Source: Pontibacter virosus
Lineage (GTDB): Bacteria > Bacteroidota > Bacteroidia > Cytophagales > Hymenobacteraceae
Assembly (NCBI RefSeq): GCF_003096355.1
Contig: NZ_QEKI01000017.1
Span: 1 to 64,000 of the forward strand
Length of the DNA: 64,000 nucleotides
Direction of reading: 5' to 3'
The notes below the pieces were generated by a model, which saw only the letters and a program-made list of their open reading frames with translations, searched no databases and had not been told where the DNA came from. Shown piece by piece: positions 17,822-26,801 of the stretch (its first letter is position 1; every line of letters starts with the position of its first letter). The position numbers and the translations under genes were made by a program.

Positions 17822-18610
17822 ATGCTGGCATTGGACCTGGTTACTGCCATCAGAAGGGAGATTCCCGGCTTGGGGACCAAGAAGCTGTATCTTCTGCTGC
17901 GGGAGCCCCTGCAGAAAAGCGGCATCACCATGGGCAGGGACAGGCTACATGAGCTGCTCCGGGAACACCGCCTGCTCATCCGCCATAAAAGGTCTGTGCC
18001 CAAGACCACCCATTCTAATCATCTTCTGAGAAAGTACCCTAACCTGATCAAGCAGCTCCCTGTCCTGGAGACAGAGCAAGTCTGGGTGTGTGACATGACC
18101 TACATCTATGTGGGCTTCGACTTTAACTACCTGTCTCTGATTACTGATGCATATTCCAAGAAGATTATAGGCTACTGCCTGCATCAGTTCTTAAGCACGG
18201 AAGGCTGCCTGAAAGCTTTAGAAATGGCGCTTGCCACACGCAGCAAACAAGGTAGCAGGCTTATTCACCATTCTGACCGTGGCGTGCAGTACTGCAGCTT
18301 TGAATATGTAAAGAAGCTAAAGGCAGCAGACATTGCCATCAGCATGACAGATAGCGGTGAGGCGTATGAGAATCAGATTGCCGAACGGGTGAATGGTATA
18401 CTCAAGCATGAGTTCAGGCTCAACCAGGTGTTCAAAACACACATGGAGGCTCTATTGGCTGTAGAAAAGGGTATCCGAAATTACAACACGCTTCGCCCAC
18501 ATATGAGCTGTAGTTACTTAACCCCCTCACAGGCTCATCAGGTGGAAGAGCCTCTGGTGAAGCATTGGAAAAGCAAGTCACCGGTCAGTGGAGCTGATGT
18601 TCTAAGCTAA
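17822..18610 (+). CDS. IS3-family transposase OrfB (DDE, element B)
   Basis: Catalytic segments VWVCDMTYIY, IHHSDRGVQY and EAYENQIAERVNG supply the D-D-E triad, and the end reads NTLRPHMSCSYLTPSQAH. The open frame extends upstream past the listed ATG (VGCLCRLFGKSRQAFHQK) to the slip site near 17676, so the functional protein is probably an OrfAB fusion. It is a paralogue of element A's OrfB, not an identical copy. Confidence 0.87.
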   Translation: MLALDLVTAIRREIPGLGTKKLYLLLREPLQKSGITMGRDRLHELLREHRLLIRHKRSVPKTTHSNHLLRKYPNLIKQLPVLETEQVWVCDMTYIYVGFDFNYLSLITDAYSKKIIGYCLHQFLSTEGCLKALEMALATRSKQGSRLIHHSDRGVQYCSFEYVKKLKAADIAISMTDSGEAYENQIAERVNGILKHEFRLNQVFKTHMEALLAVEKGIRNYNTLRPHMSCSYLTPSQAHQVEEPLVKHWKSKSPVSGADVLS

Positions 18611-18612
18611 AA

Positions 18613-18663
18613 AGCTGTGGATTTATGGATAACTCTTGCAGAGTTACCCACAAGTCCACAGCT
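18613..18663. repeat. 24-bp imperfect inverted repeat
   Basis: Arms at 18613-18636 and 18640-18663 pair over 24 bp with three non-Watson-Crick positions and a 3-base loop. They carry GCTGTGGA at the outside and TAACTCT inside. The right arm contains TTACCCACA, one base from a DnaA box (TTATCCACA). It follows the element B transposase stop directly and lies inside the element's proposed right end. It could act as a terminator-like barrier or in transposition. Confidence 0.75.
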
Positions 18664-18796
18664 GCGATAATAGTAGTTACCGGATAAAAAAGGGTCAAGC
18701 TAATTTAGTCCTTAACTAGATATTAAAAGAGCAAATCAATACATTTGACAAGCTATAGCCGTATTAATTCTTCAAATTTATCATCAACTCAAAATC

Positions 18797-18842
18797 GTCA
18801 ACTTTTTCCAGGACGGGACCAACTGTCAACTTTTTTCAGGAC
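18797..18842. repeat. Two tandem IS3-type right ends
   Basis: GTCAACTTTTTCCAGGAC (18797-18814) and GTCAACTTTTTTCAGGAC (18825-18842) lie 28 bp apart in the same orientation. Both are inverted matches to the left ends of elements A and B. Two right ends beside one another and two left ends in series are what a nested or tandem IS arrangement would leave. Confidence 0.8.
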
Positions 18843-19214
18843 GAGTCAGCTCTATTTAATCTGTTTGATCGGTCTCGTTTTCCCGTTTCACAATTCATAA
18901 CTTAAAATTGTTTATGAGATGAGTTTTAAGTAGGAGAGTAGGGTGGTAGACTACTGATAATAATAGCTATACCGATGAAGCTTGATTAGTGAAGTGCAAA
19001 AGAAGATTATAGAGAACTTGAGAAGAAAAGCTAAACTAATAGCGATAAAAATCTTTTTTATTACTCTGAAATGAAAACCCCCTTATTTGTTGAAATAAGG
19101 GGGTTTTAAGCTTTACTGTGTAGACCAAAGGGTCCAATTATTGAACTTTATCCATATGGATCTTATAATTCTAGAAGAATGTTTGAACTTCTAAAATTAG
19201 AACCTTTAAGGTAA
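18843..19214. other. Non-coding interval after the IS block
   Basis: No credible open frame is present on either strand. The only structure is the strong hairpin at 19074-19107. The DNA is AT-rich and probably scar sequence between the IS block and a decayed regulator gene. Confidence 0.5.
19074..19107. terminator. Bidirectional hairpin terminator
   Basis: AAAACCCCCTTATTT and its exact complement flank a 4-base loop (GTTG), giving a 15-bp perfect stem with an A-rich entry and T-rich exit on both strands. It lies downstream of the decayed AraC gene on the minus strand. Confidence 0.8.
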
Positions 19215-19831
19215 TTACTTCTTATTTGTTGCTCTGAACTGCTCGGGAGTAACACCGCTATGTTTTTTGAAAAAACGAAAGAATAAGCGCTGTCAAATAG
19301 CCGAGCTCTGCAGCGATCTGAAAGCTAGTAAGGTCAGAATGAATTAATAACCTTTGTGATTCCAGTAGTGTCCGTTGTTACATAATCTCTTTTGGTGTCT
19401 TGCTCAAATAATTTCTGCAGATGGCATTTAAGTGCTTTGTAGTTACATGCAAACGTTCAGCATAAAAGGCTTAGCTGATGTACCTTGTAATGCATATAAG
19501 GGAGCCGCTCCAGGTTTTGCAGAAGGGTTTGTTTCTTTTCCCTGATAGCCTGCTCTCCCTTCAATCGGCCGGAAGATACGGGTCAACACGACTAGGAGTA
19601 TATCCAGGTACCTGCTGAGCATAACTTCTCGCATCAGCATTGGCTGCTTGTGCTCGTGCTTTAGTTTATGCAAAATGGGGATGAGCACACTTTCTTCTTC
19701 CTTTATGATGTGCATAAACGGAGTGTAAAGCAAAGCATTAAGGATAGGATAATCAAGACGCAATCTGTTTGAATTTTGCCTAGTCTAATACTCTTGTGCG
19801 AAAAACATGACATAGCTTTCGGCATCTGCGA
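19215..19831 (-). pseudogene. Decayed AraC-family regulator
   Basis: Reading the minus strand from about 19831, segments of an AraC-type regulator appear in successive frames. ADAESYVMFFAQEY is followed by a stop, then RLRLDYPILNALLYTPFMHI (sensor-domain end). The HTH pieces are ERLHVTTKHLNAICRNYLSK, a stop after KEIM, LTSFQIAAELGY, and finally HSGVTPEQFRATNKK. At least two in-frame stops and three frame changes are needed. The N-terminal ~70 residues are absent. It cannot make a regulator. Confidence 0.82.
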
Positions 19832-19882
19832 CAGTTTACAGCTGTGTAGTCTGGATAATTTAAAACCAACCCCCGGATACAG

Positions 19883-20638
19883 CTATTCTTGGGCAGCGAA
19901 GTTCAGGTTATGGAAAATGCTTACCTGCAGTGTGTGATTGCTCTCGAATACAACTCCGTTTGCTTTCTGTATGAACTGGTTCAGGTATCCGAGTTCGAAG
20001 GAGGTGGTATTACTCAGTTTATACCCTAAGGCTATATAAGCCCTGTTCTGGTCAAAAATATTGTGTTTCACGTGCTTTCCAAAGCCAACGAAAACTTCGT
20101 CGTAAACAGCCAGAAAAGGCTCTTTTACTTCAAGGGTATTTCCGGCCAGGGGCAGTAGAGCTTTTACCATATAGCGGGCACGGTTCAGAAAAGTATAGTC
20201 TTCCGCGCCAGGTTGTTTTACCCAACGTTGTTCCAGGCGGTAACGATGGTTTAGCCCCAACCGGCCAAGAGAACCCTTTACCTGTAGTTGTTGATAAATG
20301 CGCTGTTCCGGGAATTTATCTGCTGCCGGATAATCGCCGTAGGGGTGCGTTTCTATGTACCCATACCCCAGTGTAAACATAGCGGCAGGAGTAAGGTCAT
20401 AATTAATACCGGTGCGGAGGAGCAGCTGCTGCGGGTCTTTAATTATATGGTTCCGCCGGAGTTGAGCCTCAGTATGAATACCCCACTTATCTGTAAACCT
20501 ATGATCTCCGAAGTACATGTACCAGCCATTTGCATTCTGGTCATAAACACGGTCGCTCTGTGCATAAGACGTATTTGAAAACAGCACCTGCACCAGTAGC
20601 ATTAATACCGGCAGTAAAGTATAATATGTACGCTTCAT
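19883..20638 (-). CDS. DUF2490 outer-membrane protein
   Basis: The 251-residue protein has a signal peptide (to about residue 27, TSYAQ) and a beta-rich body typical of DUF2490: WYMYFGDHRFTDKWGIHTE, HRYRLEQRW, TFLNRARYMV, and LAVYDEVFVGFG near the end. DUF2490 proteins are predicted outer-membrane barrels of unknown role in Bacteroidota. The start at 20638 gives a normal signal sequence. It stands alone next to the decayed AraC gene and upstream of a carbonic anhydrase on the same strand. Confidence 0.85.
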   Translation of the reverse strand: MKRTYYTLLPVLMLLVQVLFSNTSYAQSDRVYDQNANGWYMYFGDHRFTDKWGIHTEAQLRRNHIIKDPQQLLLRTGINYDLTPAAMFTLGYGYIETHPYGDYPAADKFPEQRIYQQLQVKGSLGRLGLNHRYRLEQRWVKQPGAEDYTFLNRARYMVKALLPLAGNTLEVKEPFLAVYDEVFVGFGKHVKHNIFDQNRAYIALGYKLSNTTSFELGYLNQFIQKANGVVFESNHTLQVSIFHNLNFAAQE

Positions 20639-20856
20639 ATCATTATCAAAGATGAACTACAACTTTGCCTAAGCATTTTGTAAGCTATGCTCTTAAATCA
20701 TCCTCTATCCTTACTTGCAACACTCTCCCTACTTCATTCTTTTATGATGAAATAAAGCGCAGGAGACTGTGAGGAAAATTAAAGTGAATGACCAGAAAGA
20801 ACCTATGACAAATCTCAGCAAGACAATATTGTACAGACAAACTATAACTTAAAGAA

Positions 20857-20886
20857 ATGCCCCACCTGACTTATCAGGTGGGGCAT
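20857..20886 (-). terminator. Hairpin terminator of the carbonic anhydrase gene
   Basis: A 13-bp perfect stem (ATGCCCCACCTGA paired) with a 4-base loop begins 6 bp past the carbonic anhydrase stop, followed on the minus strand by a short T-rich run. Confidence 0.78.
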
Positions 20887-20891
20887 TGTTC

Positions 20892-21701
20892 TTATAGTCC
20901 TGTTATGTCTCTTTTTGAATAAGATGTTTTGGGCAGGTCGGTCAATGTTTCGTCCAGAAACTCTACTTTACCTGTAGCCAGGTTGTACACTGCTCCAACA
21001 ATCAGAATATCTCCTTCTGCGTAAGCACGGCTGAGTACTGATTCGAGTTGACGGAGTTCTTCTACCTGGTTAATAACATTTTGCCGGACAGCATTATCTA
21101 TTGTTTCGCCCTGTTTCTTTTTTGCTTCCAGTGCTGCCGGTTTAATGGCATTGATCAGGGTTACGATATGGCCTGGTGGGTTTTCCGGGCGCTTAACAGC
21201 AGCCGCAACAGCACCGCAACCAGTATGCCCGAGCACCACAACCAATTTAGTACCTAACATCAGGTAAGCATACTCAATAGTGCCATACGAGGCTTCTGCC
21301 ATTACCTGGCCTGCCGTACGCGCCACAAATAAGTCTCCGAAACCCTGGTCGAACAAGATCTCGCTCGATACCCGTGAGTCGGAGCAACCTACGATAGTGG
21401 CAAAAGGAGATTGCCCCTCGGACAGGCGCTTGATCAGGGCTGGGTCCTGACGGGGATGTATGCTGCGGCTTTGCTGGAAGCGCGTGTTACCGCCTCTGAG
21501 TTTCTGCAAGGCAAAATACGGGTTGGCAAATGCAGAATCGCGGTTAACAATGTAGTTGTCTTTTCGCCACTGCGGCGATGTCATGTTTTGCTCTATAGTA
21601 GTTCTGTTATCCTGGGTTGATGCATTTGTTTTGCGTTGGGCGCAGGCCTGCTGCGTCGTAAGCAAAAGAAAGGAGCACCCGAGAAGTAGTAAGTTTTTCA
21701 T
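20892..21701 (-). CDS. Exported beta-carbonic anhydrase
   Basis: The 269-residue protein is a beta-class carbonic anhydrase interconverting CO2 and bicarbonate. Zinc ligands Cys106 and Asp108 in GCSDSR (with Arg110) and His159 and Cys162 in LGHTGCG are intact, as is the ARTAGQ segment. An N-terminal hydrophobic segment ending at CAQ near residue 22 indicates export, so it likely acts in the periplasm rather than the cytosol. It is monocistronic, bounded by a terminator downstream and about 300 bp of non-coding sequence upstream. Confidence 0.93.
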   Translation of the reverse strand: MKNLLLLGCSFLLLTTQQACAQRKTNASTQDNRTTIEQNMTSPQWRKDNYIVNRDSAFANPYFALQKLRGGNTRFQQSRSIHPRQDPALIKRLSEGQSPFATIVGCSDSRVSSEILFDQGFGDLFVARTAGQVMAEASYGTIEYAYLMLGTKLVVVLGHTGCGAVAAAVKRPENPPGHIVTLINAIKPAALEAKKKQGETIDNAVRQNVINQVEELRQLESVLSRAYAEGDILIVGAVYNLATGKVEFLDETLTDLPKTSYSKRDITGL

Positions 21702-22001
21702 GTGTATTAAGTTTGTTCAAAGTAAAATGGTCTTTTAATAAACGGTGATTTTACGGAGAGGGTTCGGGTATACCATTTTCCCTCTTCGATCTTACATGGG
21801 TAAACTGACTTTAATATTCGCTCAAACGCTTACTATGTGGTAATTATTTAGCAGCAGTTATTACTGACAAATTTTAAGAGTGAGTGAAAGCTAAGGCCTA
21901 AAAAGCTTCTTGGGGTTATCTGTAGCTTAGGGAAATTCGGGAGGCTTGGGAGTTTTAGTTTAGAAAGGTAATGACACGCCGGGTTAGGTAGAACACGTTA
22001 A
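21702..22001. other. Non-coding interval upstream of carbonic anhydrase
   Basis: No gene is seen. It should contain the promoter for the carbonic anhydrase on the minus strand. The left end of the IS982 element is at its far edge, so upstream control sequence may have been cut off. Confidence 0.45.
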
Positions 22002-22951
22002 CTATATAACCCAAGTTGCGAGCTAGTCGATGACTTGAGCTAGGGTGTAGGCGAAGATAAAGAGGATGAGCTTGAGGATGAACCCTTCGGCTGTGACGGC
22101 ATGGATTTTCTTGGGGAATAAGCCGGTGATGCCAGAGAAGGTGGTTTCGATGCGCTTGCGGTAGTAATCCTTGAGAAAGGCCATGTAGGGTTCATCCTTT
22201 CGCTTGCTGTTAGCCTTGCGGCAGCAGCGCAGCTCGATCTGCTCGCATTCTCTGAGCAGGTCCTCCACCTCATAGCAGGTGTAGGCGGCGTCAGCGTAAA
22301 GCCGGCTGTTTGGAGGCAGGTCTACTTCCATGGCCTTGAAGGCGGTGATGTCGACAAAGGAGCCGGCATGGATGTAGAACTGCACCGGTACCCCAGACGA
22401 GGTGGTGATGACCTGGACGCGGAAGCCGTAGAAGTAGCGCCGCTTGCTGACGCACTTGCCCCGATAGGCCTGGCCTTGGAGCAGGTGGCAGAAAGGGATG
22501 CGGATGTTGTCGCACACGGCCACCGGGAAAGAGTCGATCAGGTAAGCTGAGGAAGTGTTGAGCTCCTTCAGGCTCTGGCCCAGGGCTGAGAAAAGGGCCT
22601 GCAGCTGGGGCTGCAGGCTGTGCAGGCGGCGGGTAAAGCCGGATTTGTCGATGCGTCTGACCCCGTGATGGGCTTGCATGTAGGAGTAGGCCGAGCACAG
22701 GTTGCCGTGGAAGTAGCGGGCGGCCAGGAGAGCCGTGGTGAGCAGCTCGGCATCATTTATTTTGCAATGCGCGTCATCTTTTCTGCCAACGGCATGGAAG
22801 AAATCATCGATAAAGCAGTAAATTGTAATGGTCTGTTCTGTCATGGCTGTTACGGTTTAAGTCTGCAAACTTTAAAACGTACCTCAGCCACTGGCAGAAC
22901 AGATTTTTTTGTTTTACACCGCGTGCACTATTACGCAACTTGAGTTATATA
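22002..22951 (-). mobile_element. IS982-family insertion sequence, about 950 bp
   Basis: The ends are imperfect inverted repeats, CTATATAACCCAAGTTGCG near 22002-22020 and CGCAACTTGAGTTATATA at 22934-22951. They enclose one transposase gene of the size typical for IS982. No flanking direct repeat was obvious. The right end lies immediately beside the terC terminator. Confidence 0.85.
22023..22844 (-). CDS. IS982-family transposase
   Basis: The 273-residue protein matches IS982 transposases: YLIDSFPVAVCDNIRI (first Asp), YGFRVQVITTSSGVPVQF, LYADAAYTCYEVEDLL (second Asp) and RIETTFSGITGLFPKKIHA (catalytic Glu). It is intact and full-length, starting at 22844 (MTEQTITIYCFIDDF). Confidence 0.92.
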   Translation of the reverse strand: MTEQTITIYCFIDDFFHAVGRKDDAHCKINDAELLTTALLAARYFHGNLCSAYSYMQAHHGVRRIDKSGFTRRLHSLQPQLQALFSALGQSLKELNTSSAYLIDSFPVAVCDNIRIPFCHLLQGQAYRGKCVSKRRYFYGFRVQVITTSSGVPVQFYIHAGSFVDITAFKAMEVDLPPNSRLYADAAYTCYEVEDLLRECEQIELRCCRKANSKRKDEPYMAFLKDYYRKRIETTFSGITGLFPKKIHAVTAEGFILKLILFIFAYTLAQVID

Positions 22952-22958
22952 ATAAAAA

Positions 22959-22985
22959 AGCCTGACCCATTTCAGAATCAGGCTT
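22959..22985 (-). terminator. Hairpin terminator of terC
   Basis: AAGCCTGA pairs with TCAGGCTT across an 11-base loop. On the minus strand the stem is followed by a run of T, the standard intrinsic form, 22 bp after the terC stop. Confidence 0.8.
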
Positions 22986-23007
22986 CTCTTTAGATAGGTT
23001 GCTAATT

Positions 23008-23940
23008 CTAATATCTCCCCAATTTATTAACCTTCCTGGTTTTAATAAAGGAAAGCACAACGCTGAAAGTCAGAACCAAGGCGATAAAAAGCAGCGATAT
23101 GAACGTGGGGATTTTGTAGAGATCGACCATAACCATCTTGATGCCCACAAACACAAGGATGATGGCTAGCCCATAAGAAAGGTACACAAAACGGTCCACC
23201 ACGTGGGCAAGGGCAAAGTACAGCGAGCGCAGGCCCAGGATGGCAAAGACATTCGAGGTATAGACAATGAACTGGTCCTGCGTGATGGCAAGTATGGCTG
23301 GGATGCTGTCCACCGCAAAGATCAGGTCAGTCGTCTCGATCAGGATCAGCACCAGGAACAAAGGGGTCGCATAGCGTTTGCCGTCCACGTTCACGAAGAA
23401 CTTATCCCCGTGCAACTGGTGGGTGACCGGCATGACCCTTCGGAAAAACTTTATGACCGGGTTGTTCTCAGGATCTATCGCCGCCCCCTTCTGGATAAAC
23501 ATCTTGTACCCGGTGTAGATCAGGAAAGCGCCGAAAATGTAGACACTCCAATGGAACTTCTCGATCAGGGCAACGCCAGCGAAAATAAAGATGATCCTCA
23601 TGACCAGCGCCCCGAGGATGCCCCAGAACAGGATCTTGTGCTGGTAGATGGCAGGTATCTGAAAGTAACCAAAAACAAGCACAAACACAAATATGTTGTC
23701 TATACTCAGCGACTTCTCGATAAGGTAACCAGTTAGGAATTCTACTGCTTTCGCTTCACCAAACCAGTAATAAACAAGGCCGTTGAAGATTAACGCAAGG
23801 CTGATCCAGACGGCAGACCAGGTAAGGGCTTCCTTCACGGATACTACATGGGCCTTCCGGTTGAAGACGCCCAAATCGAGTGCGAGCATGAGCAGCACAA
23901 AAACGTTGAATCCAATCCAGAACGATGCGGTTACTTCCAT
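23008..23940 (-). CDS. TerC/Alx-family membrane transporter
   Basis: The 310-residue protein has about nine membrane helices and the family motifs: SLSIDNIFVFVLVFGYF in an early helix and ETTDLIFAVDSIPAILAI in the second half, whose acidic residues are thought to form a metal site. TerC/Alx proteins act in the inner membrane in manganese export or metal homeostasis and often have a yybP-ykoY leader; no such leader is visible in the ~200 bp upstream. The gene is single and well terminated. Confidence 0.93.
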   Translation of the reverse strand: MEVTASFWIGFNVFVLLMLALDLGVFNRKAHVVSVKEALTWSAVWISLALIFNGLVYYWFGEAKAVEFLTGYLIEKSLSIDNIFVFVLVFGYFQIPAIYQHKILFWGILGALVMRIIFIFAGVALIEKFHWSVYIFGAFLIYTGYKMFIQKGAAIDPENNPVIKFFRRVMPVTHQLHGDKFFVNVDGKRYATPLFLVLILIETTDLIFAVDSIPAILAITQDQFIVYTSNVFAILGLRSLYFALAHVVDRFVYLSYGLAIILVFVGIKMVMVDLYKIPTFISLLFIALVLTFSVVLSFIKTRKVNKLGRY

Positions 23941-24158
23941 GTATGTTTATCTATTTAGGAACAAAGTTAAATTATTGTGCGATATTCTCTACTTATAAAG
24001 CTTTATTATAGTTATTTATCACACGGCTGGGGGAGAATATAATTGGGCTTCTATTATACACCCATATGTAACATCTTCGCTGCTATTTATTTTCAAAAAA
24101 CATCATACTTTGCAAAGCACTATCAATTTTTAGAAGCAAAAAGCGGCATGTTGAAGTT

Positions 24159-24530
24159 TTAATTCTCCTCCCTTTTCATGATGATACTTATCATGATGAT
24201 ACTTATATTGCCGCTGCGCTCCAGGAAAGCCAATTGAATATCTTCTAAGTCGCCTTCGTTACCAGATGTACGCATGGCTTCCCGTAGGTCGTCTTCTGTG
24301 ATGCTTTGTTCTTTGATTGCCTCAGGATTCAGTTTCCCATTATCTACTAACTTAACGTGCTCGTCTTTAAAAGAACCACCAAAGCCGAAGTCGGAGTGGA
24401 AAGAGATAACTGCCATTAGTTTGTGCAACAGCACCAAGGTAGCTCTAATGTCATATGCCGTGTTAGCGGCTGCCTTTCCTCCATCTAGAAGTGCTTTAGA
24501 CTCTACCACAAAGGTGGCCAATACGTCTTT
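24159..24530 (-). pseudogene. YetF/DUF421-like C-terminal fragment
   Basis: The frame reads KLMAVISFHSDFGFGG, KDEHVKLVDNGKLNP and EQSITEDDLREAMR, then GDLEDIQLAFLERSGNISII, which is the soluble C-terminal domain of YetF/DUF421 membrane proteins. The usual N-terminal membrane helices are missing, and the first ~35 residues do not look like them. A 15-bp tandem duplication (about 24175-24206) repeats IIMIS at the end. The open frame begins only with a TTG, just after an in-frame stop. It is most likely a remnant. Confidence 0.55.
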
Positions 24531-24589
24531 GAAGTGGTTATTCTTTCGGGGTTATATAACTTATCAATCACAAAGGGATGGAGAAGTTG

Positions 24590-24712
24590 ATGACCAGTAT
24601 GGTAATTTTTTTACTGTTTACTGTAAGCGTGTTTACGGATGGAAGATCCACTGCGCAGGCCAAAAGGCTTACCCGCAGGGGAGAGTCATCAGAGCGAACA
24701 GATAGTGTCTAG
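24590..24712 (+). CDS. Possible 40-aa secreted peptide or gene stub
   Basis: A short frame starts MTSMVIFLLFTVSVFTDGRS and ends TDSV, with a signal-peptide-like hydrophobic start and a basic tail. It ends just before the IS1182 remnant, so it may be the 5' stub of a gene cut by that element. No family is recognised. Confidence 0.25.
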   Translation: MTSMVIFLLFTVSVFTDGRSTAQAKRLTRRGESSERTDSV

Positions 24713-25601
24713 TCATAATGTACGTTGTCTCAAAAAAGCCCGTGGCTGTTGCACAACTCTTGCTCGCCCCTGATCTTACTTCCATTTTGACGCTCAAAGC
24801 ACTTCCTCAGCTTCCCAGTTGGGAGGAGATTGTAAAATGCATCAAAAAAGCGCTGAACAAAAGCCGCCGCTCCTCTTTCAGCGCCGTGGCCATGCCTTAC
24901 AGCTTTTGCTGGTTTGAACTTCATGTATTTCCTGAGGTTGAAGGCGACAGCAGCCAGGAGCATGACCTTGTGTGCACCCGATTTGCCCAACACACTGATT
25001 CTGCGCAGGCCGTAGTGCTGCACCAGACTCCCGAAGACCGGCTCCACGGTGCCCTGTCGAAGCCTTCTCATCTGCTTGCCGCGCCTGCTGTTCTGCCGGG
25101 CGTATGCCCGCCGGTACTGCTCGTCATAGGCGGTGTGGGTGATCTTCCTGCACCTTGACCTGGGGGCGCAGGTGGGTTTGGCCAGGCACTGCCTGCAATC
25201 GCTGGGAGCCGCCCAGTAGTTTCTCAGCAGCCTGCCGTCCGCAGTGCAGTCAAAGCCTTTAAATGAAAGCGGGTTGCCCATAGGGCAAGTGTACCGGTCA
25301 GCCTGCTTGTCATAGGGGAACCCCGCTATCTCCGGCTTATACTTTCCGAACACGGGAATCCACCCTGTGATGCCCTGCTGCTCAAGCATGTAATAGTTGG
25401 AGCCGTTGGAGTAGCCGGCATCGGCCAGCAGCTCCTGCATCAGCAGCATGTTTGTCTTCAACCTGCTTTGACCTGCGTGACAAGGGAAGGCAGGTGCTGG
25501 CTGTCCCGGCCGTCGGCAAAGTCGGCCCGGGTGTGGGAGATGACACCTGTGGCCGTGTCCACTGCCATGCTGCAGTGGTAGTTGAGTTTTCTGGCCTTGC
25601 C
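24713..25601 (-). mobile_element. IS1182-family remnant, 5' part lost
   Basis: This segment holds the C-terminal part of an IS1182-type transposase on the minus strand. It stops exactly at the left end of an IS407-group element (25602), beyond which no matching N-terminal part is found. The outer end near 24713-24725 is only approximate. Confidence 0.75.
24730..25601 (-). pseudogene. IS1182-family transposase, truncated and frameshifted
   Basis: Two frames are needed. The upstream one gives LNYHCSMAVDTATGVISHT and ADFADGRDSQHL up to about 25458. The downstream one gives LADAGYSNGSNYYMLEQQG, RYTCPMGNPLSFKG, the cysteine cluster CRQCLAKPTCAP, and VEPVFGSLVQHYGLRR. These are IS1182-family sequences. 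The first ~200 residues are missing at the IS3 junction, so no active enzyme can be made. Confidence 0.85.
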
Positions 25602-25680
25602 TGACCTCCCCCCGGAAAATCGGGCCGCTGTAAAGTAGAGAAAACGGGCAATAATCGTATAGAACCAAAAGCGAGTTGCC

Positions 25681-25947
25681 ATGAAAAAATCAAAGTTTAC
25701 CGAGGCGCAGATCATCTTCGCCCTCAAGCAGTCCGAGACAGGCGTGAAAGTGGAAGAGGTATGCCGCAAGATGGGCATCTCGGAGGCCACTTTCTACAAC
25801 TGGAAGAAAAAATACGGTGGTTTAGGAGTGTCGGAATTGAGAAAACTGCGGCAACTGGAGGAGGAGAACCGGCAGTTGAAGCAGTTGGTGGCGGATCTGA
25901 GCCTGGACAAACAGATGCTGCAGGACGTGCTGCGAAAAAAGCTTTGA
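25681..25947 (+). CDS. IS407-group transposase OrfA
   Basis: The 88-residue helix-turn-helix protein [19 protein letters not shown], then [20 protein letters not shown], then a leucine-zipper tail is typical of IS407-group OrfA. It ends over the slip sequence CGAAAAAAGC (about 25933-25942), where a -1 shift continues into OrfB. Confidence 0.93.
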   Translation: MKKSKFTEAQIIFALKQSETGVKVEEVCRKMGISEATFYNWKKKYGGLGVSELRKLRQLEEENRQLKQLVADLSLDKQMLQDVLRKKL

Positions 25948-26801
25948 AGCCAGCCCAACTGAAAGGGCTGGCTTCAGGTTTGACGGATGATTACCGCGTT
26001 TCCATCACCAGGGCTTGTAAGGTGGTACGGTTTCACCGCTCCGGTTGGTACTACCGCTCCAAAGCCAGGGACAGCTCTGTAATCAGGAAGCGGATGCAGG
26101 AGATAGCCCAAGTGAGGATTCGCTACGGCTTCTGGCGTATCTTTATCCTGCTCCGGCGGGAGGGTTGGAAAGACAACCATATGCGCGTACATCGCCTCTA
26201 CAAGGAGGAGGGACTGAATCTGAGGAGCAAGCGCCCGAGAAGAAACAAGGCTGCCGCCCACCGGCTGGAGCGCCCGGAACTCTCCACTAGCCACGAGTGC
26301 TGGAGCATGGATTTTGTGGCTGACCAGCTCTTCGACGGCAGAAAATTACGCTGTTTAACGATAGTGGATAATTATAGCCGCCAGTGCCCCGGCATCCAGG
26401 TGGGACAATCTTTGAAAGGAGAAGACGTGGTGGCCGCGCTAGAAAAGATAAAACAGGAATACAATGTAGTTCCCAAGCGTATACAGGTGGACAACGGAAG
26501 TGAGTTTATCTCCAAGGCCTTGGATAAATGGGCTTATGAAAATAAAGTGACTTTAGACTTCTCCAGGCCCGGCAAACCCACGGATAACGCCTTCATTGAG
26601 TCCTTCAACGGTAGCTTCCGAGATGAGTGCCTGAACGTGAACTGGTTCCTTTCCCTGGAGGATGCCCAGGAGAGGATAGAGACGTGGCGGCAGGAGTATA
26701 ACTGCTTCCGGCCCCACAGTTCACTGGGTGACAAGACACCGGAAGAGTGGGTAAAAGAGAATATAGTAAAACCCGTATTCTCTAATTTAGCGCTGTCCTA
26801 A
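25935..26801 (+). CDS. IS407-group transposase OrfB (DDE)
   Basis: Entered by frameshift at about 25935, the protein runs [32 protein letters not shown] and [16 protein letters not shown] (first Asp). It continues [19 protein letters not shown] (second Asp) and [17 protein letters not shown] (Glu), ending [14 protein letters not shown]. These are the IS407/IS3 catalytic blocks and are intact. Confidence 0.93.
   Translation, partial: KKALKPAQLKGLASGLTDDYRVSITRACKVVRFHRSGWYYRSKARDSSVIRKRMQEIAQVRIRYGFWRIFILLRREGWKDNHMRVHRLYKEEGLNLRSKRPRRNKAAAHRLERPELSTSHECWSMDFVADQLFDGRKLRCLTIVDNYSRQCPGIQVGQSLKGEDVVAALEKIKQEYNVVPKRIQVDNGSEFISKALDKWAYENKVTLDFSRPGKPTDNAFIESFNGSFRDECLNVNWFLSLEDAQERIETWRQEYNCFRPHSSLGDKTPEEWVKENIVKPVFSNLALS

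Larger units (their letters stand above)
17285..18841 (+). mobile_element. IS3-family element B, related to element A
   Basis: The left end TCCTGAAATAGGTTGACAG at 17285 has an inverted partner at 18823-18841, and a second near-copy of the right end at 18797-18813. Two transposase frames lie between them. No clear target duplication is visible at either choice of end, so the exact right boundary is uncertain. Confidence 0.75.

Noticed and set aside
23941..24158. yybP-ykoY manganese riboswitch before terC
   Set aside because: The leader lacks the conserved paired blocks of that class.
24274..24705. 143-aa plus-strand frame across the YetF fragment
   Set aside because: It is the shadow of the DUF421-like reading on the other strand over most of its length.
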